From Ampullaceana balthica (Eukaryota; Mollusca; Gastropoda; Lymnaeidae): a stretch of DNA of 64,000 nt. Positions 25,309-36,700 of the stretch are shown piece by piece (positions within the stretch are counted from its first letter, which is position 1; every line of letters starts with the position of its first letter). The position numbers and the translations under genes are program-made. Under the pieces are notes generated by a model that did not search any database, had not been told where the DNA came from, and saw only the letters and a list, made by a program, of their open reading frames with translations. The stretch is from the NCBI GenBank assembly GCA_944989445.1, contig CALYLW010000322.1:62001-126000 (forward strand), read 5' to 3'.

Positions 25309-26313
25309 ATGGACATGCAACAATTGCAAAGTTTCATTGACTTCGTTGGTAATTTTCATTCTTCAATCAAATTTACTTCAACCATCCATAGGAGTGCTGT
25401 CAATTTTTTGGACATACAAATTAAATTAAAAGAAAACAAAATATCAACATCAATATTTTACAAGTCTACAGACAGCCATAGTTTCCTTATGTACACATCG
25501 TACCATCCTCAATCATGTAAGAACGCTATTCCATTTTCGCAACTATTGAGACTTAAAAGACTCTGCAGTGATGAGGCAGACTTTTTGGAGAAAAGTAATG
25601 AAATGATGGACTTTTTCCGAAGGAGGTCATACCCGGAAACAGTTTTAATATCCGCTGTCAATCGAATTAAAGGCATGACTAGACAGGACACATTTACATC
25701 ATCTGTTTCTGATCAATGTGATCGATCCAAATTTATTTTAACTTTTCATCCCCATAATTTTATAGCCCGCCAGGTGATTCTCAAAAACCGACCAATCCTC
25801 ATGGTCTTCAAAAAACCTCCTCTTTTTGCTTTCCGGAGAGATATAAGCCTGATCGATATACTTGTAAGAAGTCACCTTCCCACAATGAAAGCACATATTG
25901 GAACAAAAGGTTGCAACCGTAACGGTTTCAATACTTGTCCATATGTGATTGAAATTAACAAAATTTCTTTCCCTCTTGAAAACTTCATAATAAAAGATGG
26001 ATTCACTTGCACAAGTCGCAACGTGATTTATGCAATTCTTTGCAAGAGGTGTAATAAAATTTACGTGGGTGAGACAGGTCGTCGTCTTGGAGATCGGTTT
26101 CGAGAACACCTGTATAATATAAATAAACACGCTCAATGTCCTGTATCTAAACATTTTAACAGTGTTGACCATGACGGTATTTCAGATGTTGCAGTTACTG
26201 GTATTTTATATACAAACAAGACCCATGATAGGATCCACATGGAAAATAGACTTATAAAACGATTTGGTACGTTGGCTCCATATGGAATTAACGAAATTCA
26301 CAATTTTACCTAA
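25309..26313 (+). CDS. Penelope-like RT C-terminus plus GIY-YIG endonuclease (remnant)
   Basis: 334 open codons after the in-frame stop; the Met is internal, not a true start. Residues 1-130 match the end of a Penelope RT (FHSSIKFT, VNFLDIQI, SYHPQSCKNAIPFSQLLRLKR). Residues 150-190 match the linker (RPILMVFKKPPLFAFRR). Residues 239-330 are a GIY-YIG nuclease with VIYAILC, KIYVGETGRRLGDRFREHL, glutamate 312 in HMENRLIKRFG and the closing PYGIN. Cysteines at 202, 210, 234, 245 and 248 could bind zinc. In Penelope-like elements this nuclease nicks the target for priming. The nuclease part looks unbroken although the RT is stopped. Confidence 0.9.
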   Translation: MDMQQLQSFIDFVGNFHSSIKFTSTIHRSAVNFLDIQIKLKENKISTSIFYKSTDSHSFLMYTSYHPQSCKNAIPFSQLLRLKRLCSDEADFLEKSNEMMDFFRRRSYPETVLISAVNRIKGMTRQDTFTSSVSDQCDRSKFILTFHPHNFIARQVILKNRPILMVFKKPPLFAFRRDISLIDILVRSHLPTMKAHIGTKGCNRNGFNTCPYVIEINKISFPLENFIIKDGFTCTSRNVIYAILCKRCNKIYVGETGRRLGDRFREHLYNINKHAQCPVSKHFNSVDHDGISDVAVTGILYTNKTHDRIHMENRLIKRFGTLAPYGINEIHNFT

Positions 26314-26487
26314 CTGCAGAATCTTTTTCCCGTTGTGTTTTTAACTGTTACTTTAGATACTTCCTTCTTTTTTCTATATCCTGTGTCCTTGTTTGTTTTT
26401 GTTTTTCCTTTCATTTTATTTTACATGAATATTTTAAACTATTTTATGATATAATATGTTTTAAGAATTTAAATATATGTAAGTACC

Positions 26488-26553
26488 TATTTTATGTTAT
26501 TGTACTGATGAAGGCATCAGCCGAAACGTCTATTGTCGTTTTAGTTTAAAATA
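26488..26553 (+). ncRNA. Candidate hammerhead-like ribozyme in the Penelope tail
   Basis: CTGATGA (26505-26511) is followed by an extra A, stem II GGC/GCC with a 4-nt loop, then GAAA (26523-26526). A stem III of A-U, C-G and G-C follows (526-528 with 537-539) around an 8-nt loop. TATTTTA (26488-26494) and TAAAATA (26547-26553) could close an outer stem I. The copy at 17819-17854 keeps both inner stems while the loops vary. Hammerheads are known in Penelope-like elements. Against activity: the base pairs next to the core in stem I are poor and the cleavage-site base would be U or A. Confidence 0.45.
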
Positions 26554-26640
26554 AAGCTCAAATTTATTGTTTTAATTGCACAATTTGTTTATGTATTTTG
26601 TATTTTATTTAAAAGCTTTATCGCAGTCCCATTCTGTATG

Positions 26641-27640
26641 TCGAGTCAACAGTATTTGTCATGATAAATTAGATGTATTCTCAGCAACTGCTGAACAATA
26701 GTGCGTTGTAACGTTCTCAGAAGTAAGGAATATAAAAAAAACCAATGAGTGGCAATTTTACAAACATTTATGATAAAAACCCTTACGGATGTGTATTATA
26801 AACATTTCCCAAATTTCATAGCGATTGGATGAATTAAGGAATTAGAAAATCTTACAGAAAGGAAAATAATAAATTATCAGACTCTGGAAACACAGGATTG
26901 ATTTTTTTTTATCATTGCTGTAAAATGTAAAGTTCAGATTACCTATGTGCAATCTGGATCATAATAGATACGCATGTTATTATTTGTCCAGTTCGTAAAA
27001 AATAAAACGGTAAACACATTTAAAAAAAAACAAATTAAGAAACAGGAGTTCAATGAAGTGTAACATTGTTATATGGGCCGTCGGGTATTTATTTATTAAG
27101 TTTTGTCCAGATTTGTACATTAACCCAGTAACCATTAATTTACATAATTTGTATTTAGACCATATAAAACGTTATAGGAAGTGTAATTTAAAATACATTG
27201 TGTCACAACTAGTCAATCAGCTGCATGCTTGATGTGCTAGTCGGTATTTGTACAAATTGTACAAAATTGAATGGAAAATAAAAAAAAAGTATTCAATGCA
27301 TCAACAAAACAAAATCACGGAAGGGAAACGTTTTTTAAAAAATAAATTGAGTTGACTGACTATAGTGAAAAACTATAGTGTTTTTATAGGCTATCAAGTT
27401 CTTTTTAATTCAACATGAGTGTTCAGGATCCAACCTTTCACCAAGTAATCAGTTTTTAGAAAAATTTTATGTATCTCATTTAAGGGAAAATCACTACTTT
27501 TTTAGGCACCTGACCCCACAAAGGGTGATATTTTGAACAACAAAAAATATATTTATATAGCAAAAAGAAATAAAGAAATGTGTTAATTTCTATCTGTATA
27601 ATTATGGTTTTATTTTTAAATATTTGTCATCATGACCATA
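26641..27640. other. AT-rich stretch, no gene seen
   Basis: No convincing reading frame. Around 26790-26840 a degenerate minus-strand copy of the Helitron-like motif (ttcatagcgattggatgaat) occurs. The rest is AT-rich simple sequence. Confidence 0.5.
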
Positions 27641-28262
27641 ATTTTCACAGAATATGATATTCCCGGCCATATTATCTTCACAGTGCTGTCAACCCTCCTG
27701 GAGATATCCCACTCGTCCCTTGTCCCTTCTGTTCCCGAACCTTCCGTGCAAGGATCGGCCTCATCAGCCATCTGCGCACGCACAAACAGAGCCAGTCCCA
27801 GCAACCCTCGGATGACTAGAGTGGTCCTCGTCGAATCGATGGACGATCACACATCTTCACAGTTTATAATAACCCTGGCCATGGTATGTTTGCAGTTTAT
27901 AATATCCCCGGTCATGGTATGTTTTCAGTTTATAATATCCCCGGACATGGTATGTTTGCAGTTTATAATATCCCCGGACATGGTATGTTTTCAGTTTATA
28001 ATATCCCCGGCCATGGTATGTTTTCAGTTTATAATATCCCCGGACATGGTATGTTTGAAGTTTATAATATCCCCGGACATGGTATGTTTGCAGTTTATAA
28101 TATCCCCGGCCATGGTATGTTTTCAGTTTATAATATCCCCGGACATGGTATGTTTGCAGTTTATAATATCCCCGGACATGGTATGTTTTCAGTTTATAAT
28201 ATCCCCGGCCATGGTATGTTTGCAGTTTATAATATCCCCGGCCATGCTATCTTTAAGGTATA
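27640..28262. repeat. 33-bp minisatellite, about 12 copies, invaded by a LINE tail
   Basis: Unit tttgcagtttataatatccc plus cggacatggtatg. The first partial unit (27650-27684) is separated from the rest (27853 on) by the LINE tail. The unit is 11 codons long (MFAVYNIPGHG) and stop-free in two frames. An inverted, diverged unit occurs at 29210-29275. Confidence 0.95.
27685..27852 (+). mobile_element. 5'-truncated LINE tail with zinc-finger C-terminus, 168 bp
   Basis: Flanked by the 11-bp direct repeat atcttcacagt (27674-27684 and 27853-27863). It reads VPCPFCSRTFRARIGLISHL then RTH and ends at TAG near 27811. This is a C2H2 finger with C-x2-C-x12-H-x3-H spacing of the kind found at the end of some LINE polyproteins. 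The remaining 40 bp (gtggtcctcgtcgaatcgat) is a short 3' tail. A classic dead-on-arrival insertion, placed inside the 33-bp minisatellite. Confidence 0.85.
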
Positions 28263-29722
28263 AAATAAACCCTGCCAGATTGTCCAGAAGACATAACTTC
28301 ATCCTCATTGGCTATTAGCGAGGGGTGATGTTTAGGGCCAGGATGCCAGCACGTATTAGATCCCTACCAACTTATAGGTTGTCAGCTCTGAAGAACCGCT
28401 CCGACCGGATGGTACACTTTGATTTGACACATTGTTGAGCCCAGTATTTAATGACAATCTTTTGATAATAGACTCGTCTGCTGAGCCGGGTCGATATCGA
28501 GTTTGTAGCGACTCGAAGAAGGGAAATCCATCCCTACTTTAAGAGGTAAATGTGTCGTGAAAGACACTTTCGACCAAGTTTCTATGTGCTAACACGGCAA
28601 CCTCAGAGAGAATCGCCAATGGGGGGGGGGAGATATTTGTTCCTGTGGGAGGGAGTAAAAATTGCAAGGATAATTTACTTGAAAGACATATTAAGAGCCC
28701 TACGCTAATGGCCTCTGACACCATTCCACATGTAGGACAACCTTGCGACACTAATTACTAGAATAAAATTTCTTTGACCATATTTTGTTAATATGGAATT
28801 CTTCCCCCCACACAATAATATGACACAACTGTATTACTAAATGTACACTACTGATGTCTTTCAATGAGTCATTCGGTCGTGGTTTAAGGCACGATATAAT
28901 AACAACATATTTTATCACCTGACTGCTGTTGTCATGCACTAATTCTCTTAGATATAGAATGTTTAGCTTGTGACGTGGAACAGTTTTATTTATAACCTAA
29001 CATTTTAGTGTTGTGTTTCATCTATAGTGAATCTAAAACTTATAGACTATAAAATCACTTGGAACCTAGGCTTTAAATTATATTATCTGTATTATAATTA
29101 CCTTCAACTTCAATTCCTGACGGTGTGTCATTGCTCTTTGTTTGGGAATAACTAGAGATAAAATCACTCTTTTTGGGGATACATTCTGATAAAATTCTTC
29201 TTTGAATTGCTGGAGATATTATAAACTATGAAAATAGTATTGCCAGGGATAATAAATGTTGTGAGAACTGCAGATGAAATTTGAATTACACGTAACATGA
29301 ACTTTGAAAATATTGGTGTTGAAATTAACCAAGAACACATTCGGTGAACAATTTCAATAAGTGACGTCATTATTTAATATGTGGACAACTATATGTACAG
29401 TAACAAAATAGTATGTTCCATAGACTGTAAAAAAAGAAGGATTTAAGTTATGAAAAGAACTCCTCCGGGATATCGTGTTATATGTATTATTGTCGCCTGC
29501 CTTTCATCAAATAATACATCTGTGTAAGATGCTCTTTGTACGATGTTAACATGAAATAATTTAGTCTTATTAAACTAATAACGTTTTACTGCAATAATTT
29601 ATACATTATGCTAACAATCATTTGAATCACTTCTTTTATAAAATCTTAAAAATTAGAATAATATTTTTTAGAACCACTTAATGACATCTTGGTAACCTTG
29701 AGATATTATTCAAAACTTTAAA
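28263..29722. other. Unassigned sequence with one inverted minisatellite relic
   Basis: 28300-28560 is richer in GC and may be transposon-derived, but I cannot name it. A poly-G run lies at 28621-28630. 29210-29275 is a reverse-complement relic of the 33-bp unit (peptide IIPGNTIFIVYNISS on the minus strand). No gene seen. Confidence 0.45.
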
Positions 29723-29730
29723 ATACCAGG

Positions 29731-29951
29731 CAGAGGTGTCTCTAGGTTTGGTGTCCCCCGTGGCTGTAGGTCATGGTGTCACCCCTCTCTCAAATTTACC
29801 TCCTTTAAGTCTTCCAGTGCCAAATAACAGGAACACACCTACTTTTACACATTGGTGTCACCCCTTGTGATGGAGTCACCCCTTGTGATGGTGTCCCTCC
29901 TTGTGATGGTGTCACCCGTTGCACCTCAGCATACCCCTAGTGACGCCTCTG
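29731..29951. mobile_element. hAT-like MITE, 221 bp
   Basis: Inverted ends cagaggtgtctctagg and cctagtgacgcctctg. Flanking 8-mers ataccagg and atactagg differ at one base. The interior repeats ttgtgatggtgtcaccc about four times. No coding capacity. Confidence 0.82.
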
Positions 29952-29959
29952 ATACTAGG

Positions 29960-31070
29960 CGACACTAGGGAATTTCGACATTTTATTGGTTGATATTTTG
30001 ATATCCTTAGTTATATATTTTTATCTTAATTTAATATCTTCCTGGTTGAAATAATCCTTACATTTTCTTAAGACATTCGGGTACAGAGAAGGCCTTAAAC
30101 AGGAGGTGAGAAACTTCTAGATATAAATTAATGTGTTTCTTACTATCTTTAACTAACTATTACATGTCACTTGGATATTAACAAATTATAGGTCAATCAT
30201 ATACTTTTATTATTGTAGCCCATAAACTCAAGTTATGCATAACTACTAATTTACATATTACGTAAAGCATAAATTGTGTATCATATATGTCTGTGCATTT
30301 ATTGAAGCCTCACAATACAACGGAAAAATCGGTAAAGTTAAATTTTAAATAGTGATTAAATATATAATTCAAATGTTATTAAGCAATTTTGTGCATTAAT
30401 TTTTCAATTTTAAAAATATAATTACTTTTATTATAGCTTTACATTTCACTTCAAATACAGGTTATAATCTTAATATTGCGATAAACACGAAGTAAATATA
30501 ATAAATAGTACTACCGTGTTAACAACTTAGAACTTTAAAACTCTTAAATGCTTACTGTAAGTACGATATTGACTTTAAAAATATTTACATGGCTGTTTTC
30601 AGTTCAAGTATTTTAGTATTAAACATCAAGGAGCTCTGTGTTTTTTTAAATTATTAAATAATTTTTATTTGCATTAATTAAACACATTTTTAGATTTGGG
30701 GAGGGCTTGTGTAATTTTTTTATATATTTTATTTTTAATTTGAAATTTTACATTTTTTATTGCTTTTGTCACTTTGTCACATGAATAAAAGTGCATGATA
30801 TAGAAACGCATTGCGTGAAGATTGGAGCATATACTTGCAGCTTATTTCAATAAATACAAATGTCAAACATATGCGTATTGCATATATAAATAAAAATCTC
30901 TAACATCTGCGCATTGCATTTATAAATAAGAATGAGAATCTCGATTTTTTTATCACCAGTAAATTTCAAAATGATGTTCATTTTAATTGAGTTTCATCAT
31001 GGATATATTTCTAAGGTCGTTAAAATATAGAATGGGAAATACTATTTAAACATATACTAAAAAAAGATAT
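29960..31070. other. AT-rich stretch, no gene seen
   Basis: No supported frame, repeat array or transposon end was recognised. Composition is strongly AT. Confidence 0.5.
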
Positions 31071-31250
31071 TTGGGGCTCCCGGCCCCGAAGAAATGGACA
31101 GTGCCCTATATTATTTTATTATGGGCTATAACGTTTTTGTATACAAAGTTTTATCACGGATCCATTCATTTACTCCGTAGCTAACGCATAAACTAATTTT
31201 TATGGTGATCGGATGAATGGTTTCATAATACTTAAATACATGCATACATA
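31070..31250 (-). mobile_element. Fragment of the Helitron-like repeat, reverse orientation
   Basis: The minus strand reads ccattcatccgatcaccata, then a shifted copy of the modules seen at 42.0-45.1 kb, including ggggcctcc-type palindromes (cccggccccgaag on the plus strand at 31079). Confidence 0.65.
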
Positions 31251-31699
31251 CTTTCATTTTTTTATAAATAGAGATGATATTTGGTTCCTATTGTTTGACA
31301 CAATTTGTTGTGTGTTAATATTTCACGTTTGGTTTTGATCTTATGCTATGATAAAATGATAAGGCATAGCTCCCTAGCTCAGAACTAATGTAATAATGTA
31401 GACAATGATTTGTACATTGATAACGATGCTTAGTATCTAAAAATGTATTTTTTTGGTAAGTAATGTATAATAATAGTAGTACTGGCAGCGCTAGTTCATC
31501 TAATAATGTTGTGTACTATTATTAAATTATTATTATTTTCTTCTAAATTTAGTCAAAATATTGTTTTTTAACATGATCCAGGTTAACTTTTTTTCTTCAA
31601 ATTTAGACCTTCATATTTTAAACACTTGAATTAATAAAATTAAACAATGTTGTAAGTTATGATAAAATAATTCAGTTCGTACGTCTCAAATAATTTAGT
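31251..31699. other. AT-rich stretch, no gene seen
   Basis: Simple AT-rich DNA ending where the GC-rich LINE begins. Confidence 0.5.
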
Positions 31700-33645
31700 C
31701 ATAATTTAGTCCAGCTCTCGGAAGGGATTGGCCCCTACATTGGCCCAGAAGACGAGTAAGGTTGCGGAAGTAGCTGCGACCTGAAACCAACTAACCCCGG
31801 CGAAATCGCCACAACACATTCACTGGAACCCTCCGGACAACAGGAGGGATGGGCATGGCCTCACCGAGAGAGCCGGTTCTGGGCGTGAGAGCAGGCCCAC
31901 ACCCAACAGTGCCCGGCTAGGAATGCCGAAGACCAGAAGAACCTCTGGGCAAGGACGGGACGAACACGGATCGTCCTCAATGGGTTGAAGATTTCTGCCT
32001 ACCTTCTCCCGATTCCATGGTTTATTTATCGAAAAAGGCAGGTCCCAGAATGGACCTTCTAAACCCCTGTTCGGCGGATGGTTGTACGTCAGGCAGGTTT
32101 ACTCTTAGGGGCATAGTGACGAATGACAGGCCATGCTCAAGGGGTCAATAGGTGACTGACCGATTTACCATTGTATGGGTGCGAAGAACTATCCTGAACA
32201 CGCCTTGTTTGTTTTACAGTTGAATGTATTTGGTATAAGGCAATAGGCACAAGAAGTAACCAAAATACTCCACGACTGTAATGTGGATGTAGCATTATTT
32301 CAGGAAACGATTGCAAGTGTGACCGGCGTTGTTCAGTTCTTGCCACTGCGGTCCGGAACGATATAACGATGGAGCTACTAGAAGTCAAGTGTTACGGCAA
32401 CACTGATACTCTCAACGTTAGAGTTTTCCAAGGCGACGTTGTCTTTACAATCACGAACGTCTATAATATGCCCAGGAACACAATCACACTTCCAATTGTG
32501 GAAGATGTCACTCTTAGTAGAACGATAATAGCAGGATACTTTAACGCACAATCTACTGACTGGGGCTACACCAAACGGAACGCGTCAGGCCGCTACATCG
32601 AGGACGTCTGTATCAGTACGAATCTCATCAGGCTGCAGAACGCAGACAGTGAGCCGACACTGCTGTCCCGCCCAGATCTAACGCTTATATCAGCAGACCT
32701 AGAGTCAAAGCATAGACTGAAAGTATTAAAGCAAGTAGGGAGATATCATCTCCCCATCCTGATTGAATTTGGGCTTGGTGCAGGCAAACTCCGATTTGAA
32801 AGAAGGTATTTCAGTTCCGTAAGGCCGATTGGCGTAAGTACGAGGCCGAGAGCGAGACCAAGTTCACTCTCCTGAATGTTTCAGGAGACAAAATGGATGC
32901 CACCTACGCGCAGTTAAAGTAACACAATCCTTGGGGTTGCGAGGCGAACGATCCCAAGGACTAACGGAAAACAGAAGTTAAGACCTTACTGGGACAAGAG
33001 TCTGGCAGACTTGGCGAAACAACGAGCAAAAGCACGGAAAAAGGCCGTTAGACTGAAGATGCCATCAAGTTTGCAGGGCGTACAACAGAATGACGGCTGA
33101 AGTCCGAGCGCTATCGACAAAGAAAAGAAGGCGAAATGGGTAAATGCGTGCGAAAAAATCGACCTCGCAGACGGGAGAAAATTTTGGCGGCTATAGATGC
33201 ACTAAAAGGCGCAGGCAAATTAAGGAACGCCAACCCTTTGACAACACCAATGGGCTAGTAAAGTAAAGCGTGCACGAGCGCTGAACAAACACTTTGTCCA
33301 GGTAAACAAGAAAAGTGACAGATCTAACTTTAGTCGAACGATCGACCGAATGCGCAGAGAGGGCTCAAGGAGACAACACATGGGCCCTCAACTAGAGGTT
33401 TTCTCGGCCCCCATCACAATGACAGAATTGCAAACCGCTCTCAACAAGTGCCAAGCTGCCAAAGCATCAGGTCCAGATAAAGTTCACAATGAAATGCTTA
33501 AGCATCTGGGCACGGCAGGTCAAAAAAAAACTATTGAGTTTTATTAATAGAATTTGGACGACAGGCCCGCTGCCGAAGCTGTGGGAAAAGGCCAAAATAA
33601 TCCCAATTCCCAAAGAGGAGAAACAAGGCGAACACCGTCCAGCTA
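31700..33645 (+). mobile_element. Decayed LINE (endonuclease and start of reverse transcriptase)
   Basis: A sharp rise in GC marks the insert. 31700-32200 may be its 5' region. 32212-32330 reads LQLNVFGIR (stop) AQEVTKILHDC and VDVALFQETI, the N-terminal part of an APE-type endonuclease. 32369-32875 continues with IIAGYFNAQSTDWGYTK; the usual GDFNA aspartate is Tyr here. Then FRKADWRKYEAESETKF follows in another frame. 33415-33640 is the RT entry: KASGPDKVHNEMLKHLG, WTTGPLPKLWEKAKIIPIPK. Frames break at least four times. It belongs with the Jockey/I-like non-LTR elements by domain order. The RT stops at RPAISI where the 46-bp minisatellite starts. Confidence 0.85.
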
Positions 33646-34685
33646 TATCAATACAGGCACAATACGTTATTACAGAGTTCAAGCGTGTGTATATCAATAC
33701 AGGCACAAGACGTTATTACAGAGTTCAAGTGTTTGTATATCAATACAGGCACAATACGTTATTACAGAGTTCAAGCGTGTGTATATCAATACAGGCACAA
33801 TACGTTATTACAGAGTTCACGTGTTTGTATATCAATACAGGCACAATACGTTATTACAGAGTTCAAGTGTTTGTATATCAATACAGGCACAATACGTTAT
33901 TACATAGTTCAAGCGTGTGTATATCAATACAGTCACAATACGTTATTACAGAGTTCAAGTGTTTGTATATCAATACAGGCACAATACGTTATTACAGAGT
34001 TCAAGCGTGTGTATATCAATACAGTCACAATACGTTATTACAGAGTTCAAGTGTTTGTATATCAATACAGCCACAATACGTTATTACAGAGTTCAAGTGT
34101 TTGTATATCAATACAGCCACAATAGGTTATTACAGAGTTCAAGTGTTTGTATATCAATACAGCCACAATACGTTATTACAGAGTTCAAGTGTTTGTATAT
34201 CAATACAGCCACAATACGTTATTACAGAGTTCAAGTGTTTGTATATCAATACAGCCACAATACGTTATTACAGAGTTCAAGTGTTTGTATATCAATACAG
34301 TCACAATAGGTTATTACAGAGTTCAAGTGTTTGTATATCAATACAGCCACAATACGTTATTACAGAGTTCAAGTGTTTGTATATCAATACAGCCACAATA
34401 CGTTATTACATATTTCAAGCGTTTGTATATCAATACAGCCACAATACGTTATTACAGAGTTCAAGTGTTTGTATATCAATACACCCACAATACGTTATTA
34501 CAGAGTTCAAGTGTTTGTATATCAATACAACCACAATACGTTATTACAGAGTTCACGTGTTTGTATATCAATACAGCAACAATACGTTATTACAGAGTTC
34601 ACGTGTTTGTATATCAATACAACCACAATACGTTATTACAGAGTTCAAGTGTTTGTATATCAATTCAGCAACAATACGTTATTTG
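33640..34685. repeat. 46-bp minisatellite growing out of the LINE RT, about 22 copies
   Basis: Unit atatcaatacaggcacaata, cgttattacagagttcaagt, gtttgt. The first unit overlaps the LINE codons for the RPISI-type motif. The length is not a multiple of 3, so the frame rotates through all three phases every three units (46-codon protein period). All three plus frames are nearly stop-free, producing a 407-codon open frame that I regard as an artefact. gGCACaa units on the left give way to gCCACaa units on the right. Confidence 0.95.
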
Positions 34686-34689
34686 CACT

Positions 34690-36310
34690 TTTCCCGCCGC
34701 GATAAATCATAAAATTCAAAAATATATTGCGATAGAGTTATAAAGATAAATGTGATTTAATAAATTATTAGTACACATACAACTTTAAAAGTAAAAGTTT
34801 AATTACCTATACATGTGTACGTTTATGTGGAATATCAATAGCATCTATAGAATGAAAAAAAAATACATTTATATTTGTCTATTAACTAAGTAGGACTTAT
34901 GTATTTAAACAAATGTATAATTACACGAACATATGTCCTGATATATATTTATATATTTTATTTAAAAAATATAAAATAAAATTTGAGTAAAACTTGAACT
35001 GCCAACTCATGGTATGATAAATTTAAAGGGAAAAAGATACATTTGTTCTAATGACATATAAGTGGGGAATATCCCAATAATATAGGTTTACTTATAAATT
35101 TATTTTTACATGTTCAATATGAATATCATTTTAAAATAGGCTATTTTAATTATGAGATTATTATATAATCCCATATATATGTAATCAAAAGAACCTGTTA
35201 CAATATAAATCTTAACTTAACAGAATGTTTAATATAATTCTAAATTGCAATGCCTAAAATATAATCCACATTAAATCACCAGGTAATTGTCTCTGATTGC
35301 TATAAAATATAATCCACATTAAATCACCAGGTAATTGACTCTGACTGGTATAAGTGAATCTTCCAGTTATTTAACTGTGAACAAGAATTATGGAGGTGAG
35401 TACCTTATGACGTTTTTAATATTTTATTAAATTGAAAAAAAATGGTTTGAATTAAAAAAGCAAAACAAATATATGTTAAACATAGTTTAAACAATTTTAA
35501 CACTCATCTTCATCAAAACTGACAGCATTCAGAACAAATTAAATTCTCACTGCTAAAGAGGTAACAATTAATTTTTTTATTTGTTATTTTTTTATTCAAT
35601 TATTTTTTTTTATCTAAAAACAGTTATCATTATTTTTAATATTGTACTTTTTTTCTTAATTGAACAACCGTAGGTCAAGAATTTAAAACTTCTATCTGTG
35701 AAGATACAAAAAAATATATAGGATATTAAATGTAAATTATCTCAAGAAGAAAAGCAAAGTTCTTTTATCAAAAGCAGATAGGAAATAATAGAGTAAATTA
35801 TTGTACATTTTAATTGTGTTTATTAAGTTGTATTTATTAAAGAGAAGCATGACTTACTCTTAAAGCTTTATAACAAAAAACATTTAAAAGACAGTTGAGA
35901 CTAATTGAAATATATTTAGTCACAATCAATACAAGACAATATAATTTAATACTAATATTAATCTTTTTTTAAAAATTAGTTTCACAAAGTTATTATTGTT
36001 TCTTTTAAGTTATTCAATTTAAAGTTGATAAAGTTAATGCAAAACATTTTCTTCAAAATGTGGGAAGGAGACATAAGTTCTTTTTATTGAAAAATGTAAC
36101 GACATAATCTAAAATATGGATTACATTTAAGTATTACTGATAATAATTAATTAAGGCATTATAAAGATGTCATTGAGTGTTAAATAGAAAATGACATTGA
36201 TAAAATATACAATTATAGAGGTGTCAGATTATATAAGGGCTTCAGACAACACATTATTCAATCAGAAAAAAATCTCTTATTAGCAGTAGACAAGAGATAC
36301 AGAATTGAAA
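34690..36310. other. AT-rich stretch, no gene seen
   Basis: Contains a two-copy repeat at about 35255-35345 (ataatccacattaaatcacc) and many A/T runs. No supported frame. Confidence 0.5.
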
Positions 36311-36311
36311 A

Positions 36312-36385
36312 CTGTACATATCTATTGTATCAAAGTGTACATATCTATTGTATCAAAGTGTACATATCTATTGTATCAAAATGTA
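36312..36385. repeat. 23-bp tandem repeat, 3-4 copies
   Basis: Unit tgtacatatctattgtatca plus aag. Confidence 0.85.
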
Positions 36386-36454
36386 CTCATGTACACAAAT
36401 ATTATAATATTTATTGCTTTAAAATAAAGAGATCAATTCAATGTTAAAGTGACG

Positions 36455-36700
36455 TCACAGAAAATTCAATTTCATTTATATTATACTGAACCAATTAATT
36501 ATAATATGGTAGGAACAAAGATAATATTTCATTTATATTATACTGAACCAATTAATTATAATATGGTAGGAATAAAGATAATATTTCATTTATTTTATAC
36601 TGAACCAATTAATTATAATATTGTAGGAATAAAGATAATATTTCATGTATTGTATACTGAACCAATTAATTATGATATGGTAGGAATAAAGATAATATCA
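36455..36700. repeat. 57-bp tandem repeat, 4 copies
   Basis: Unit gataatatttcatttatatt, atactgaaccaattaattat, aatatggtaggaataaa. 19 codons per unit give a short open frame without gene support. Confidence 0.92.

Larger units (their letters stand above)
25157..26640 (+). mobile_element. Penelope-like retroelement, 5'-truncated
   Basis: It begins abruptly in the minisatellite at the reverse-transcriptase segment QISGAAMETKMGPSYACIF and continues through YIDD (RT active-site box), the thumb and a GIY-YIG nuclease. The 3' tail reaches about 26640. The RT is inactive as it stands: TAA at 25269-25271 sits just before the YIDD box. The tail (gcacaatttgtttatgtatt to agtcccattctgtatg) recurs in the 17.5-kb inverted repeat. 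The 5' truncation and the absence of the upstream RT point to a dead copy. Confidence 0.92.

Noticed and set aside
33489..34712. 407-codon protein
   Set aside because: It starts in a dead LINE and runs through a 46-bp minisatellite that is open in every frame.
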